A stretch of 64,000 nt of DNA from Prosthecobacter debontii (GTDB taxonomy: Bacteria > Verrucomicrobiota > Verrucomicrobiia > Verrucomicrobiales > Akkermansiaceae): the NCBI GenBank assembly GCA_945869465.1, contig CAMBPB010000006.1, positions 1 to 64,000 on the forward strand, read 5' to 3'. Below are positions 55,044-63,666 of this stretch, piece after piece. The notes under the pieces are model-generated. The model was not told the origin of the DNA and ran no database searches. It saw nothing but the letters and a program-made list of their open reading frames with translations. The translations under genes were made by a program, and so were the position numbers. The stretch's first letter is position 1, and every line of letters begins with the position of its first letter.

Positions 55044-56567
55044 TCACTCCCACTCGATGCTTGCGGGCGGCTTGGTGGAGATGTCGTAGAGCACGCGGTT
55101 GACGCCCTTCACCTCGTTGAGGATGCGGTGGCTGGTCTCGCGGAGAAGCTGATCGGGAAGATCCACCCAGTCGGCGGTCATGGCGTCTTCGGAAATCACG
55201 GCGCGCAGCGAAATCGCCCACTCGTAGCTGCGTTCGTCGCCTTTGACGCCGACGGTTTTCACCGGGATGAGCCCGGCATAGGCCTGCCAGACGCGGTCAT
55301 ACCAACTGTGCTCCTTGAGTTTGCCGATGAAGATGGCGTCGCACTCGCGGATGATGCGCAGCCGGTCCGGGGTGATCACCCCGGGGCAGCGCACGGCGAG
55401 ACCGGGGCCCGGGAACGGGTGGCGGTGGAGGATGTCATGCGGGATGCCGAGTGAGGCACCGAGCGCGCGGACCTCGTCCTTGAAAAACTCGGCCAGCGGT
55501 TCCAAGACTTTCCCCTGGGCCTGCAATTCCAGAATACGGTCAACCCGGTTGTGGTGGGTCTTGATTTTTGATGCCTTGGACTTGGCGTTAGAAGCGCTCT
55601 CGATGACATCCGGATAGAGCGTGCCCTGGGCGAGCATTTCGGCATTGCCGACCGAGTCCCAGAAGACATCGATGAAGAGGTTGCCGATGATGACTCGTTT
55701 TTTCTCGGGATCGTCCACGCCGTCAAGCGCTGTTAGGAAGCGTTCGGCGCAATCGACCGTTTCGATAGGCACGCCCATGCGGTGGAAATTGCTGCGGACC
55801 TCCTCGCCCTCATCCTTGCGCATTAGTCCGTGATCGACAAAAATTGCGCGCACGTTCGCGCCGGCCTCGTGCAGCAGCACCGCGAGCACGGTGCTGTCCA
55901 CGCCGCCGGAAACGCCGCAGACAATTTGTTTGCCGCGCACTTTCTCGCGGATGCCTTCGATGACCTCGCGTTTCAAATCGTCGATGCGGAATGGCAGCAG
56001 GTGTTTGGCATGGAGCAGGAAATTGTGCAGGATGCGCAAGCCCTCATGGCTGTGAGTAACTTCCGGGTGGAACTGGATGCCAAAAAAGCGCTCGTTCCAT
56101 TTCAGGGAAACCGGCGTTCCGTGTTGGTTGCTGGCGATCACCTTCGCACCTTCCGGCAGCACCTTCACGGTGTCCGAGTGGCTCATCCACACTTGTGACG
56201 AGGCGGAAACCCCTTCGTAAAGCCCCTGGCATTCCGCCGGGAAAAGATTCGCCGGACCATATTCACGCCGGTCGCTGGCCTCGACGGTGCCGCCGAACTT
56301 GATGTTGAGAAGCTGCATGCCGTAACAGACGCCGAGCACCGGCACGTTGAAGGCCTGGAGCGCCTCGAAATCGAGGTCCGGCGCGTCCACCTCGCTGGTG
56401 CTGCGCGGTCCGCCTGATAGAATAATGGCCCCGGGTTTTCCGATGTTAGGAAAATCCTCGATGGCATGGAGTTTTGCGAAAAATCCCAACTCGCGCACCC
56501 GGCGGACAATCAACTGGGTGTATTGCGAGCCGAAATCGATGACGGCAACGTGATTCTGGTCGTGCAT
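55044..56567 (-). CDS. guaA: GMP synthase (glutamine-hydrolysing)
   Basis: The 507-residue product has an N-terminal class I glutamine amidotransferase domain (FGSQYTQLIVRRVRELG, nucleophile in LGVCYGMQLLN near 77-87, and FGIQFHPEVTHS near 162-173). The ATP pyrophosphatase domain (VCGVSGGVDSTVLAVLLH near 215-232) and the C-terminal dimerisation domain ending KPPASIEWE complete it. It converts XMP to GMP using glutamine and ATP. It is the second gene of guaB-guaA, 45 bp after guaB; the spacer is a heptad repeat array. A hairpin terminator follows. Confidence 0.98.
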   Translation of the reverse strand: MHDQNHVAVIDFGSQYTQLIVRRVRELGFFAKLHAIEDFPNIGKPGAIILSGGPRSTSEVDAPDLDFEALQAFNVPVLGVCYGMQLLNIKFGGTVEASDRREYGPANLFPAECQGLYEGVSASSQVWMSHSDTVKVLPEGAKVIASNQHGTPVSLKWNERFFGIQFHPEVTHSHEGLRILHNFLLHAKHLLPFRIDDLKREVIEGIREKVRGKQIVCGVSGGVDSTVLAVLLHEAGANVRAIFVDHGLMRKDEGEEVRSNFHRMGVPIETVDCAERFLTALDGVDDPEKKRVIIGNLFIDVFWDSVGNAEMLAQGTLYPDVIESASNAKSKASKIKTHHNRVDRILELQAQGKVLEPLAEFFKDEVRALGASLGIPHDILHRHPFPGPGLAVRCPGVITPDRLRIIRECDAIFIGKLKEHSWYDRVWQAYAGLIPVKTVGVKGDERSYEWAISLRAVISEDAMTADWVDLPDQLLRETSHRILNEVKGVNRVLYDISTKPPASIEWE

Positions 56568-56572
56568 GGAAA

Positions 56573-56607
56573 ATTGAAATTCTAAATCTTAAATTCTAAA
56601 TTCTAAA
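56573..56607. repeat. Heptad repeat spacer guaB-guaA
   Basis: Five contiguous 7-bp units fill 56573-56607. The plus-strand unit is TTCTAAA (three exact copies), with ATTGAAA and TCTTAAA as variants. On the coding strand it reads as TTTAGAA repeats ending 5 bp before the guaA ATG. It closely resembles the array before ctaC, which also uses TTTAGAA. Confidence 0.85.
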
Positions 56608-56612
56608 CAAAC

Positions 56613-58067
56613 TCAGCTGATCGGCTGATAGTTGGTCGGTTCCTCGGTGATGACCACGTCATGAACGTGGCTCTCGCGCAGGCCGCCGGCGGTGATGCGG
56701 ACGAAGTTGGCGCGTTCTCGGAGTTCCGCCAGATTCGAGGCGCCGATGTAGCCCATGCCGGACTTGAGGCCGCCCATGAGTTGGAAGATCACATCGGATA
56801 GAGGCCCCTTGTAAGGCACCCGGCCTTCGACCCCTTCCGGAACGAGTTTGCCGGAACTGTTCTGGCCGTAGCGGTCACCCGCGCCTTTCTGCATGGCGCC
56901 GATCGAGCCCATGCCGCGGTAGGTTTTGAATCGCCGTCCTTGGAAGTGCACCGTCTGGCCCGGGCTCTCGCGGGTTCCCGCCAGCAGCGATCCTAACATC
57001 ACGAGGTCGGCCCCGGCGGCGAGTGCCTTGACGATGTCCCCGGAATAACGGATACCGCCATCGGCGATCACTTTCACGCCATGCTCGCGGCAGATATCGG
57101 CGACATTCCGGATCGCGGTGAACTGGGGCATGCCGACGCCGGAAATCACCCGCGTGGTGCAGATCGATCCCGGACCGACACCGACTTTCACGGCGTTAGC
57201 GCCGGCCTTGACCAGATCGCGCGCGCCCTGTTCGGTGACCACGTTGCCTGCCACGACCGGCACATTTGAAAGAGAGCGGAGCTGCCCGATCACTTCCATG
57301 ACATGACGGGTATGGCCAGTGGCGGCGTCGATGAACAACGCGTCGGCTCCGGCTTCGATCAAGGCCCGGCCGCGGTCGATGCAATCGGGTCCCACGCCCA
57401 CGGCGGCCCCGCAGCGGAGGCGGCCGTTTTCGTCCTTGGCGGAGTTGGTGAAGGTGATGCGTTTTTCGATATCGGAGCCAGTGATCAGGCCCGCCAGCCG
57501 TCCGTCCGGGTGGACCAGCGGCAGTTTCTCGATGCGGTTTTGATAGAGAATGCGGCGGGCCTCCTCCAGACCGGTCGTCGGCGGCGCGGTGACCAGTTTT
57601 TCCAGCGGCGTCATCACGTCGGCCACCTTGGCATCCTGGCGTTCGAGATAACGGATATCGCGACCGGTGACCATGCCTTCGAGCAGGCCATTGGCATCAA
57701 TCACGGGAAAACCGGAGAACCCATTTTTCGCCATGATTTCGCGCACATGATCGACCGAATCCTCCTTGCGAACGGTGAGCGGTTTGAGAATGACCGCGTT
57801 TTCCGAGCGTTTCACCCGCGAAACCATCGTCACCTGTTCATCAATCGGGCAGGCCCGGTGGATCACGCCCATGCCGCCTTCGCGGGCCAAGGCGATCGCC
57901 AAATCGTGTTCCGAAACCGTGTCCATCGCCGCCGAAACCACCGGCAGGAACAAGTGAATGCCCGCCGTGATGTGGGTCGAAAGATCCGCGTCACCGGGCA
58001 GAACCGAGCTCATCGTCGGCACCAGAAGCACGTCATCGAATGAAAGTCCTAGGGAAATCTCTGCCAT
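56613..58067 (-). CDS. guaB: Inosine-5'-monophosphate dehydrogenase
   Basis: The ATG at 58067 ([20 protein letters not shown]) is chosen over 58115 because it starts at the conserved N-terminus, giving 484 residues. Two CBS domains (about 95-200) are inserted in the TIM barrel. The active-site loop [20 protein letters not shown] holds the catalytic Cys near 300, and the C-terminal flap includes [13 protein letters not shown]. It oxidises IMP to XMP with NAD+, the committed step toward GMP. It is co-directional with guaA and divergent from the FKBP gene, so the 150-bp region 58068-58217 should contain both promoters. Confidence 0.97.
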   Translation of the reverse strand: MAEISLGLSFDDVLLVPTMSSVLPGDADLSTHITAGIHLFLPVVSAAMDTVSEHDLAIALAREGGMGVIHRACPIDEQVTMVSRVKRSENAVILKPLTVRKEDSVDHVREIMAKNGFSGFPVIDANGLLEGMVTGRDIRYLERQDAKVADVMTPLEKLVTAPPTTGLEEARRILYQNRIEKLPLVHPDGRLAGLITGSDIEKRITFTNSAKDENGRLRCGAAVGVGPDCIDRGRALIEAGADALFIDAATGHTRHVMEVIGQLRSLSNVPVVAGNVVTEQGARDLVKAGANAVKVGVGPGSICTTRVISGVGMPQFTAIRNVADICREHGVKVIADGGIRYSGDIVKALAAGADLVMLGSLLAGTRESPGQTVHFQGRRFKTYRGMGSIGAMQKGAGDRYGQNSSGKLVPEGVEGRVPYKGPLSDVIFQLMGGLKSGMGYIGASNLAELRERANFVRITAGGLRESHVHDVVITEEPTNYQPIS

Positions 58068-58217
58068 GCGGGAATCAATCGAGGTGCCCCCCAACGCGCA
58101 AGTCTGAATCCGCAAAAAGACCGCCCCGGGGTGGAGATCCGGCGCAAAATCCCGAAAACCCGTTCTCGACAGGTTTGAAACCCCTGCTTAGTTTGCGCCC
58201 CTCTTCCACCAAACACC

Positions 58218-59063
58218 ATGATTCGTAAATTCATCCCCGGCGCCCTGGCCCTCGGCCTCATTGCCACCTCATCCGCCCAGAAACCGGCCGCAGGCCCCGC
58301 AAAAACGGAAGCCACCACGCCACCCATCGAAGTGCCCGCCAAGCCGAAACTCGATCCCGCCGTGATCAAGGCGGATTCGTCCTATGCGCTCGGTTTTCGC
58401 ACGGGAAGCACCTTTGCCCAGCAATTCGGCCGCTTCGGCGTGAGTGCGGCCGACATCCAGGAGGAGAATTTCCTCAAGGGTTTCATGGTTGCGGTCAAGG
58501 GCGACAAACCTGAGTTGGAGGAAGCCAAACTCCAAGCCGCCATGCAGGCGCTCGGTGATCTTCTGCAAGCCCGCGAAAAGGAAACCGCCGCCGCCAACTT
58601 GCAAGCCGGCAAGAAATTCCTTGAAGAAAATGGCAAGCGCGAAGGGGTCATCACCACCAAAAGCGGCCTGCAATACGAGATTCTCGCCAAGGGCGGCGAT
58701 GTCAAATACGTCGCTCCTAAAGAAGGTGCCGAGGACAACAAGCAATTCATGGTCCATTATAAGGGCACTCTCATCAGCGGCAAACAGTTCGACGCTTCAC
58801 CTGAAGGCGAGCCCGTTCCGATGACCCTCCAAGTGGTTGAAGGTTTCAAGGAAGCCCTCACCACCATGCCGGTCGGTTCCAAGTGGAAGCTCTTCATGCC
58901 CAGCAGCCTTGCCTACGGCGAGGAGCGCCGCAGCGCGGACATCGCACCGAATAGTGCGCTGATCTTTGAATTGGAACTCGTCAAAATCCAGGATGCACCG
59001 CCAGCTCCGGCGGCGGGTGGCTTGCCATTCCCGATGCCTCAGGGCGGACCGGGCGGCAAATAA
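58218..59063 (+). CDS. Exported FKBP-type peptidyl-prolyl isomerase (FkpA-like)
   Basis: The 281-residue product has a signal peptide (MIRKFIPGALALGLIATSSA), an Ala/Pro linker, a helical dimerisation domain (about 50-135: DSSYALGFRTGSTFAQQFGR) and an FKBP domain (about 145-260: FMVHYKGTLISGKQFDASPE, then YGEERRSADIAPNSALIFEL). A Pro/Gly tail ends the protein. The plan is that of FkpA/Mip-type periplasmic foldases, which catalyse proline isomerisation and act as chaperones. The usual FD-S of the active site reads FDAS. An intrinsic terminator follows 22 bp after the stop. Confidence 0.93.
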   Translation: MIRKFIPGALALGLIATSSAQKPAAGPAKTEATTPPIEVPAKPKLDPAVIKADSSYALGFRTGSTFAQQFGRFGVSAADIQEENFLKGFMVAVKGDKPELEEAKLQAAMQALGDLLQAREKETAAANLQAGKKFLEENGKREGVITTKSGLQYEILAKGGDVKYVAPKEGAEDNKQFMVHYKGTLISGKQFDASPEGEPVPMTLQVVEGFKEALTTMPVGSKWKLFMPSSLAYGEERRSADIAPNSALIFELELVKIQDAPPAPAAGGLPFPMPQGGPGGK

Positions 59064-59085
59064 GCCTGCTATTCGAAGATTCTCC

Positions 59086-59122
59086 AAAAGGGCGGCCGGA
59101 TTCAACCGGCAGCCCTTTTTTT
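59086..59122 (+). terminator. Intrinsic terminator of FKBP gene
   Basis: An AAAGGGC/GCCCTTT outer stem encloses an inner GCCGG/CCGGC stem with a short loop and is followed by a run of seven T. It lies 22 bp beyond the stop. The outer stem begins with A residues, so it may work in both directions for the convergent gene at 59182. Confidence 0.9.
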
Positions 59123-59181
59123 GCCGCACGGATCTAGCAGCAAGAACTACCGATGGCCCCGGAAGGGAAATGATGGAACCC

Positions 59182-59859
59182 TCAGGCCTCTTGTTTTTGT
59201 TTCTGAAGTGACTCCTCCTTCGACACTCGCCGGCATTCCGCCACGAAGTGATTGCAAGCTTCCCTGCACAGCAGCGGAATCGCCTCGGCTTCAGAAAGGC
59301 CGCCCGGAATGCCGTTGTAGCGGCTGGCGTCACTGTCCTCCAGCGGGGTGTTTGCAGCGATTTTCCAGAGGATCCGTTTTGCGCACTGATGCGCCGGACC
59401 GCAAACCTCCTGCACGAGTCGCTGCGCCCCAGCGTCGCTGATGGTGCGGGCGAAGCGGTACATTCCGGTCTGGCGATCCAGCTTGTCGCGCAGGTTTTCG
59501 ACTTCCAGCGTGCCGCTCCGGCGGGCGAATATCAAGCCCACGGCGGCCGGGTAAAATTGGTCCAAGGCCTGCCGCAAGTCTTCCTCGGTTTCCAACGCCA
59601 TCACCCAGCCGTGTTTCAAATTCGTCTGCCCCTTGGTGAACCGGTAGCTGCCATCCTCCGCATACGTCGAGAGATCCCGCGCTGCGCCCGGCCCTTCGTG
59701 AAAGTCCAATCCACCATACGCCGGCTGGGTCGATAGCTCGGCATCGGACTCGTGGCAAAGGAGATAAGGATGTCCGTAAACATTCGCTTGAATCTCCAGT
59801 TGGCCAATCCGGTGAAGACCGGACCGAAGCAAATTCCGCAGTTCGAGGGCGATTGACAT
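59182..59859 (-). CDS. DR2241-like [4Fe-4S] protein, partner of CbiX
   Basis: The 225-residue product matches the DR2241 type: an N-terminal stabilising domain with FTKGQTNLKHGWVMAL near 74-89, and a C-terminal four-cysteine part. The cysteines are EVCGPAHQCAKRILW near 150-164 and LLCREACNHFVAECRR near 197-212; a CxxxxxC pair followed by CxxxCxxxxxxxC suits one [4Fe-4S] cluster. In some bacteria this module is fused to the chelatase CbiX; here it is a separate gene directly after cbiX. The role is not established. Siroheme/cobalamin chelation is inferred from the neighbour. Confidence 0.75.
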   Translation of the reverse strand: MSIALELRNLLRSGLHRIGQLEIQANVYGHPYLLCHESDAELSTQPAYGGLDFHEGPGAARDLSTYAEDGSYRFTKGQTNLKHGWVMALETEEDLRQALDQFYPAAVGLIFARRSGTLEVENLRDKLDRQTGMYRFARTISDAGAQRLVQEVCGPAHQCAKRILWKIAANTPLEDSDASRYNGIPGGLSEAEAIPLLCREACNHFVAECRRVSKEESLQKQKQEA

Positions 59860-59891
59860 TTTTTATAAATTAACGTTAATAATATTCCTAA
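59860..59891. promoter_or_regulatory. Extremely A/T-rich spacer with palindrome, cbiX to DR2241-like gene
   Basis: The 32-bp gap between the two genes is about 90% A/T in GC-rich DNA. It contains the perfect 12-bp palindrome ATTAACGTTAAT (59871-59882). It could be an operator, an internal promoter for the Fe-S gene, or a variant of the A/T-rich heptad spacers seen elsewhere. Nothing in the sequence decides between these. Confidence 0.45.
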
Positions 59892-60719
59892 TTATTTAAT
59901 TTCGTGCGTCTTATGGATCTTGTCGAAGTCGCATATCTGGTCCAAAATGACATCTGCCAGCAAGCGTTCGGTTCCGATGGCGGAACTGTAAAAGAGGGTT
60001 TTGCCACGGAGGTGGTGGGGGTTGTGGCGGAACACATCACGCTGGCTGGCGGCCGCGCCCACTTCGTTTTCGATGCCGAGCAGCACCGGAATATCCTGGT
60101 AGGAATGCAGGCCATCGGAAATGAAAAACGGGACCACGATCACATTGGGCGTCGGGGCCATTTGATCCCAGTGGGCAATAAACGGAGGCTCTTCCATGTA
60201 GGCATCGAGCACCGCGGCATAGCCGGCACCGGACGCGGCGATCAGTTCGGCCTGGTCGCGGATGGCCTTCGTCGAGTTTAGGTTCAAGCCGGTGCCGTGG
60301 CCGGTGATGATCAGGGTGGTTTGAGCGGGATCGACCCCCGCTGCCACCTCCTTGGCGCGCCGCAGGATCAAGCCGGTCATGGACGGATGGACGCCGACCG
60401 GCAGGCAGTAGTGCAGGGTTTTCCCGCGCACGCGAGTGCTGGGGCCGGTGAGTTCCAGTTCCCGCGGGATGACGTCCTGGGTGAAGTAGCCCTCGCTGAT
60501 GAAATCCGGGACCACGTAAACCTCGTCGGAATCGATCATGTAGAGCGCCTCGCGCATCGACGGCTCTTCCTTCCAGAAACAGCAATGGACCTCCGCGAAC
60601 AGTGCGCGGCGGCGGATTGCATCGGCGTGTTCAAAGTAGGGCGCGGACGAGTCCGGATTCTCCGTGGAGCCGTGACCGACAATGAGCAAGGCGCTGTGAG
60701 GCTTCGACGCGATGGGCAT
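59892..60719 (-). CDS. cbiX: Sirohydrochlorin chelatase-like protein CbiX
   Basis: The ATG at 60719 gives 275 residues starting MPIASKPHSALLIVGHGSTE; the upstream in-frame part overlaps glgA's downstream region and is ignored. Two CbiX/CbiK-like halves are visible: LLIVGHGSTENPDS near 11-24 and TLIITGHGTGLNLNSTKA near 139-156. The metal-handling histidines in each GHG are kept. VVPDFISEGYFTQDVIP and VVPFFISDGLHSYQDIPVLL are the matching second motifs. Such proteins insert Co2+ or Fe2+ into sirohydrochlorin for cobalamin or siroheme. It precedes the DR2241-like Fe-S gene by 32 bp, in line with known fusions of the two. Confidence 0.88.
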   Translation of the reverse strand: MPIASKPHSALLIVGHGSTENPDSSAPYFEHADAIRRRALFAEVHCCFWKEEPSMREALYMIDSDEVYVVPDFISEGYFTQDVIPRELELTGPSTRVRGKTLHYCLPVGVHPSMTGLILRRAKEVAAGVDPAQTTLIITGHGTGLNLNSTKAIRDQAELIAASGAGYAAVLDAYMEEPPFIAHWDQMAPTPNVIVVPFFISDGLHSYQDIPVLLGIENEVGAAASQRDVFRHNPHHLRGKTLFYSSAIGTERLLADVILDQICDFDKIHKTHEIK

Positions 60720-60798
60720 GACGGGAATCTGGCGACATTGCGCCGGATTGCAAGTCCCGGAGAGGCATTGGAAGCCGGACCCGGGTGACTCACGCGTA

Positions 60799-62379
60799 TC
60801 AGGCGTCAGCCAGTCCCTCGGCGAGACTGTTTGCGATGGCTTTGATCGCTTCACCGGATTGTTTTTCGACCAGCGGGCGCTCGAGCATTTGCTCGTAGAT
60901 CTCGATGTAACGGCGCGCCACTTCGTGATGGCTGAATTCGCGGGTGCTCTCCTGCATGATGCGGCGGATCTCCCGCTCGCGGGTGGCGATGGGCAGCGCG
61001 TGAAACTCCATCGCCTGGTCGATGGACTGGCGGAAGCTCGCGGAAGAATAGTGGTCGAAACTGAAACCATTGCCCGTCGATAGATCCACATCCAGCGGCC
61101 GGATCGTATCGTAAAGTCCGCCGGTGGCATGCACGATCGGCAGCGATCCGTAGAGCGGCGAGGTCATCTGCGGCAACCCACAGGGCTCGAAGAGCGAGGG
61201 CATCAGCATGAAGTCCGAAGCCGCATACGCCAGGCGGGACAATCGTTCCTCGAAATCCACGATAGAAACCCGCTCGTGAAAATCGAAGGCGGCGACGATT
61301 TTTTCGATCCACTGCTGGTGTGGTCCGTTAGCCACCACCACGACCTGCAGATTTCGCTCCCAATAGTCCGAAACAAGCTGGTGCAGGATGTCGGTTAGGA
61401 GCTGGGGGCCCTTTTGCACCGGATCGAGTCGCGAGGGCCAGAAGAAGATCGGGGCGTCGGGATCGATTTTGAGTTGAAGCTCGCGCTGGAGTGCCAGTTT
61501 GTTGGCGGCCTTGCCCTCGCAAACATCCGCGAGCGTGAAATTACGCGCCAACGAAGTGTCGGTCGCCGGATCATAGGAAACATCCGGAGCGTTGAGGATG
61601 CCTGCGGAACAACCGGAGGCATACTTGTGTCGCAACTCGGCGCGCACCGAATCCGGCACCACCGAGTGCCAGCCCTCGACGATTTCCCACAGGAAACGCG
61701 GACTCACCGTGTTGATATAGTGCGCGGCGAAGATTCCCGAGGTCAGCAGATCCACCGGCACGTGGGACCGCGCGTGATCGTAGCTGTTTGGCGCGCCGCA
61801 AAAATAGAGGTTCATCCAGAACTCGGCGGCATCGATCCCCGCCTCCTCGATCCGCGCCAGCGACACCTGCCGCGTGTGGATGTTGTGCACCGTGAACAAA
61901 CTCTTGATCCCCCGCCGCCGCGCCATCGCCGGGATCAACGCGGTCATCCAGTCATTGCAATGGATCAGGTCCGGACGGACCTGCGGGACGATGTGGTTGA
62001 TCACCTCCCGCTGGAACACCAGCGCGATGCGCATCGATTCGTCGGAATGGTTGCTGTAAACCTGCTCGCGATAGTAAAAAATCCGGTCCTCCGCGAGGTG
62101 GATGTGGGTGTCTGGCAGCACCTCGTGGTATTTCCGCAACTCCTTGTCGTGCAGGTCGAAAATGTCGCCCTGAAACATCCGCCGGTAATTGGGCATCGCC
62201 ACATGCACGTCGGCGCCCAGTTCGAACAAGGCCGACACCAAGGAGGCGGAAACATCGGCCAATCCGCCCGCCTTTGCCGACATGCGCTGGGTCATGTTGC
62301 CCATGCCCGGCGGCAGATAGGTGATCTCCGGGGTGACGATCAGGATGCGGGGTTTGGCTGGCTTCTCGTTGGCTGACAT
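60799..62379 (-). CDS. glgA: Glycogen/starch synthase, GT5 family
   Basis: The 526-residue GT-B protein has the ADP-glucose-binding KAGGLADVSASLVSALFELG (about 36-55), VPDLIHCNDW-like RPDLIHCNDWMTALIPAM near 135-152 and WPSRLDPVQKGP. The retaining-glycosyltransferase block MPSLFEPCGLPQMTSPLYGS is near 395-414. It elongates alpha-1,4-glucan from ADP-glucose. The N-terminus carries an extra loop (LPPGMGNMTQRMS) before KAGGL. It is collinear with cbiX, 80 bp away, but functionally unrelated. The divergent GT5 sequence means another nucleotide sugar is possible. Confidence 0.9.
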   Translation of the reverse strand: MSANEKPAKPRILIVTPEITYLPPGMGNMTQRMSAKAGGLADVSASLVSALFELGADVHVAMPNYRRMFQGDIFDLHDKELRKYHEVLPDTHIHLAEDRIFYYREQVYSNHSDESMRIALVFQREVINHIVPQVRPDLIHCNDWMTALIPAMARRRGIKSLFTVHNIHTRQVSLARIEEAGIDAAEFWMNLYFCGAPNSYDHARSHVPVDLLTSGIFAAHYINTVSPRFLWEIVEGWHSVVPDSVRAELRHKYASGCSAGILNAPDVSYDPATDTSLARNFTLADVCEGKAANKLALQRELQLKIDPDAPIFFWPSRLDPVQKGPQLLTDILHQLVSDYWERNLQVVVVANGPHQQWIEKIVAAFDFHERVSIVDFEERLSRLAYAASDFMLMPSLFEPCGLPQMTSPLYGSLPIVHATGGLYDTIRPLDVDLSTGNGFSFDHYSSASFRQSIDQAMEFHALPIATREREIRRIMQESTREFSHHEVARRYIEIYEQMLERPLVEKQSGEAIKAIANSLAEGLADA

Positions 62380-62555
62380 CAGACTCTGGGTAAAGGTTAT
62401 GGTTCCACTTGGGTCGAATCTGGAGACAACCGCAGACGTTCGCCACCTGATTCTTGCTGGAAACCGGGATTATTTTTGCAAAGCTCCGGTTCCGCGCGCC
62501 GCCGCGGACGCATTCGCCAAATCGATGGAGAAATCGCCCACTGCCTTGGTTCTCC

Positions 62556-63179
62556 CTAATCTCCGCACCCGGCGAGATGCCTTATGCAGATTTGGGACCA
62601 AGTTTCCAAGCGCTCGAACCAAGGGCCGTCCAGATCTGATAGTGCCGTGAATCCGAGATCGGCCAGCGCATCCTCGCGGGATGACACGGCGTCGGATTTC
62701 AGATCCACCAGGTGCACGATTCCGAGATGCACCCGCCCCACCGCATTCGATTCATCGTTCAGCAGGGCGATGATCCGGTGTTGGTGGTCTTCCGGCAGAT
62801 CCAACTCCTCTTCGATCTCGCGGGTGACCGCCGCATGATAGGCATCCGGCCCGGTTTTCCCGCCGGCCATGTCCACCGGATTGACGTGACCACCCACCCC
62901 CACGGAAATTTTCGCGTGCAGCCGGCTTTCGCCGCCCGCCTTGCCACGGGTGTAGTGGAGAATGCGACCGCCGCAGCGAAACACGCAGTAAGGAATCAGT
63001 TGCTTGTGGGACGGATCCTCCTCGGCCGTCGCACGATCCATGAAAAAGTGGCTGCCGGGATCCAATAATCTTGCGACCGCCGCCTGCAAACCCTCCGTCC
63101 GGAGCCCTTCGAACGCGCCGATTTCATCCAACAGCGCGCGCGGCACCACCAATACCTGTTCTCCAGCATACTTCGACAT
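62556..63179 (-). CDS. NUDIX-domain phosphoesterase (COG4112-like)
   Basis: The ATG at 63179 (MSKYAGEQVLVVPRALLDEI) gives 207 residues; the frame upstream has no protein-like character. A NUDIX fold is indicated by ISVGVGGHVNPVD near 108-120 and AVTREIEEELDLPED near 134-148, the latter being the core RE-x-EE of the Nudix box. NUDIX enzymes hydrolyse nucleoside diphosphate-linked compounds. This subfamily is described as predicted phosphoesterase, with substrate unknown. It is 176 bp upstream of glgA on the same strand. Confidence 0.82.
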   Translation of the reverse strand: MSKYAGEQVLVVPRALLDEIGAFEGLRTEGLQAAVARLLDPGSHFFMDRATAEEDPSHKQLIPYCVFRCGGRILHYTRGKAGGESRLHAKISVGVGGHVNPVDMAGGKTGPDAYHAAVTREIEEELDLPEDHQHRIIALLNDESNAVGRVHLGIVHLVDLKSDAVSSREDALADLGFTALSDLDGPWFERLETWSQICIRHLAGCGD

Positions 63180-63593
63180 GCGGCGGAGGATAGTGGCCCG
63201 CCCCTTTCCGCCAAGCACTTCTTCTCGGACTGAACAATCAGGATTTCCTGAGATTAAGTCATCGCGTGATATCAAGTGGCCGGTTTTGTGACATGCTCCT
63301 CCGGTCAGCCAATCACCTCCGGTCACTGACGCCTCCCCTGCCCCCCACCCCACCACTCTGAACCCACCCGGCCCGCAAGGATCCGCCGCCTTCCAGTGGG
63401 GAGTCGCCCCTTCCTCTGCCGCCAATTCCACCTATCTCCACCCAAGCTCACGGTGGTCTGCGGCATGATCTTCCTGCTCCGCCGCAGACGCTGAATCCCC
63501 CGTCTTCCGGGGATTTCAGGAAATCGCACAGTTACCCAAAAAATCGTCTTGCCCATCCGGAACTCCGCCGGTAAACCTCCGCCCCACCCGCAA
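63180..63593. other. Intergenic region NUDIX gene-tRNA-Ala
   Basis: The 414-bp gap should hold the NUDIX-gene promoter (minus) and the tRNA promoter (plus). The frames that cross it are pyrimidine-rich and low in complexity and are not supported as genes. No repeat or hairpin stood out. Confidence 0.5.
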
Positions 63594-63666
63594 GGGGCGT
63601 TAGCTCAGTTGGTAGAGCACTTGCATGGCATGCAAGGGGTCAGCGGTTCGAATCCGCTACGCTCCA
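63594..63666 (+). tRNA. tRNA-Ala (anticodon GGC)
   Basis: The 73-nt cloverleaf has acceptor stem GGGGCGT/ACGCTCC, a D-arm starting TAGCTCAGTTGG, anticodon stem CTTGC/GCAAG enclosing loop ATGGCAT (anticodon GGC, reading GCC/GCU), and a T-arm with GGTTCGAATCC. The G3-U70 wobble pair that defines alanine identity is present. The 3' CCA is not encoded; CTTTTT follows the discriminator A. Confidence 0.97.
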
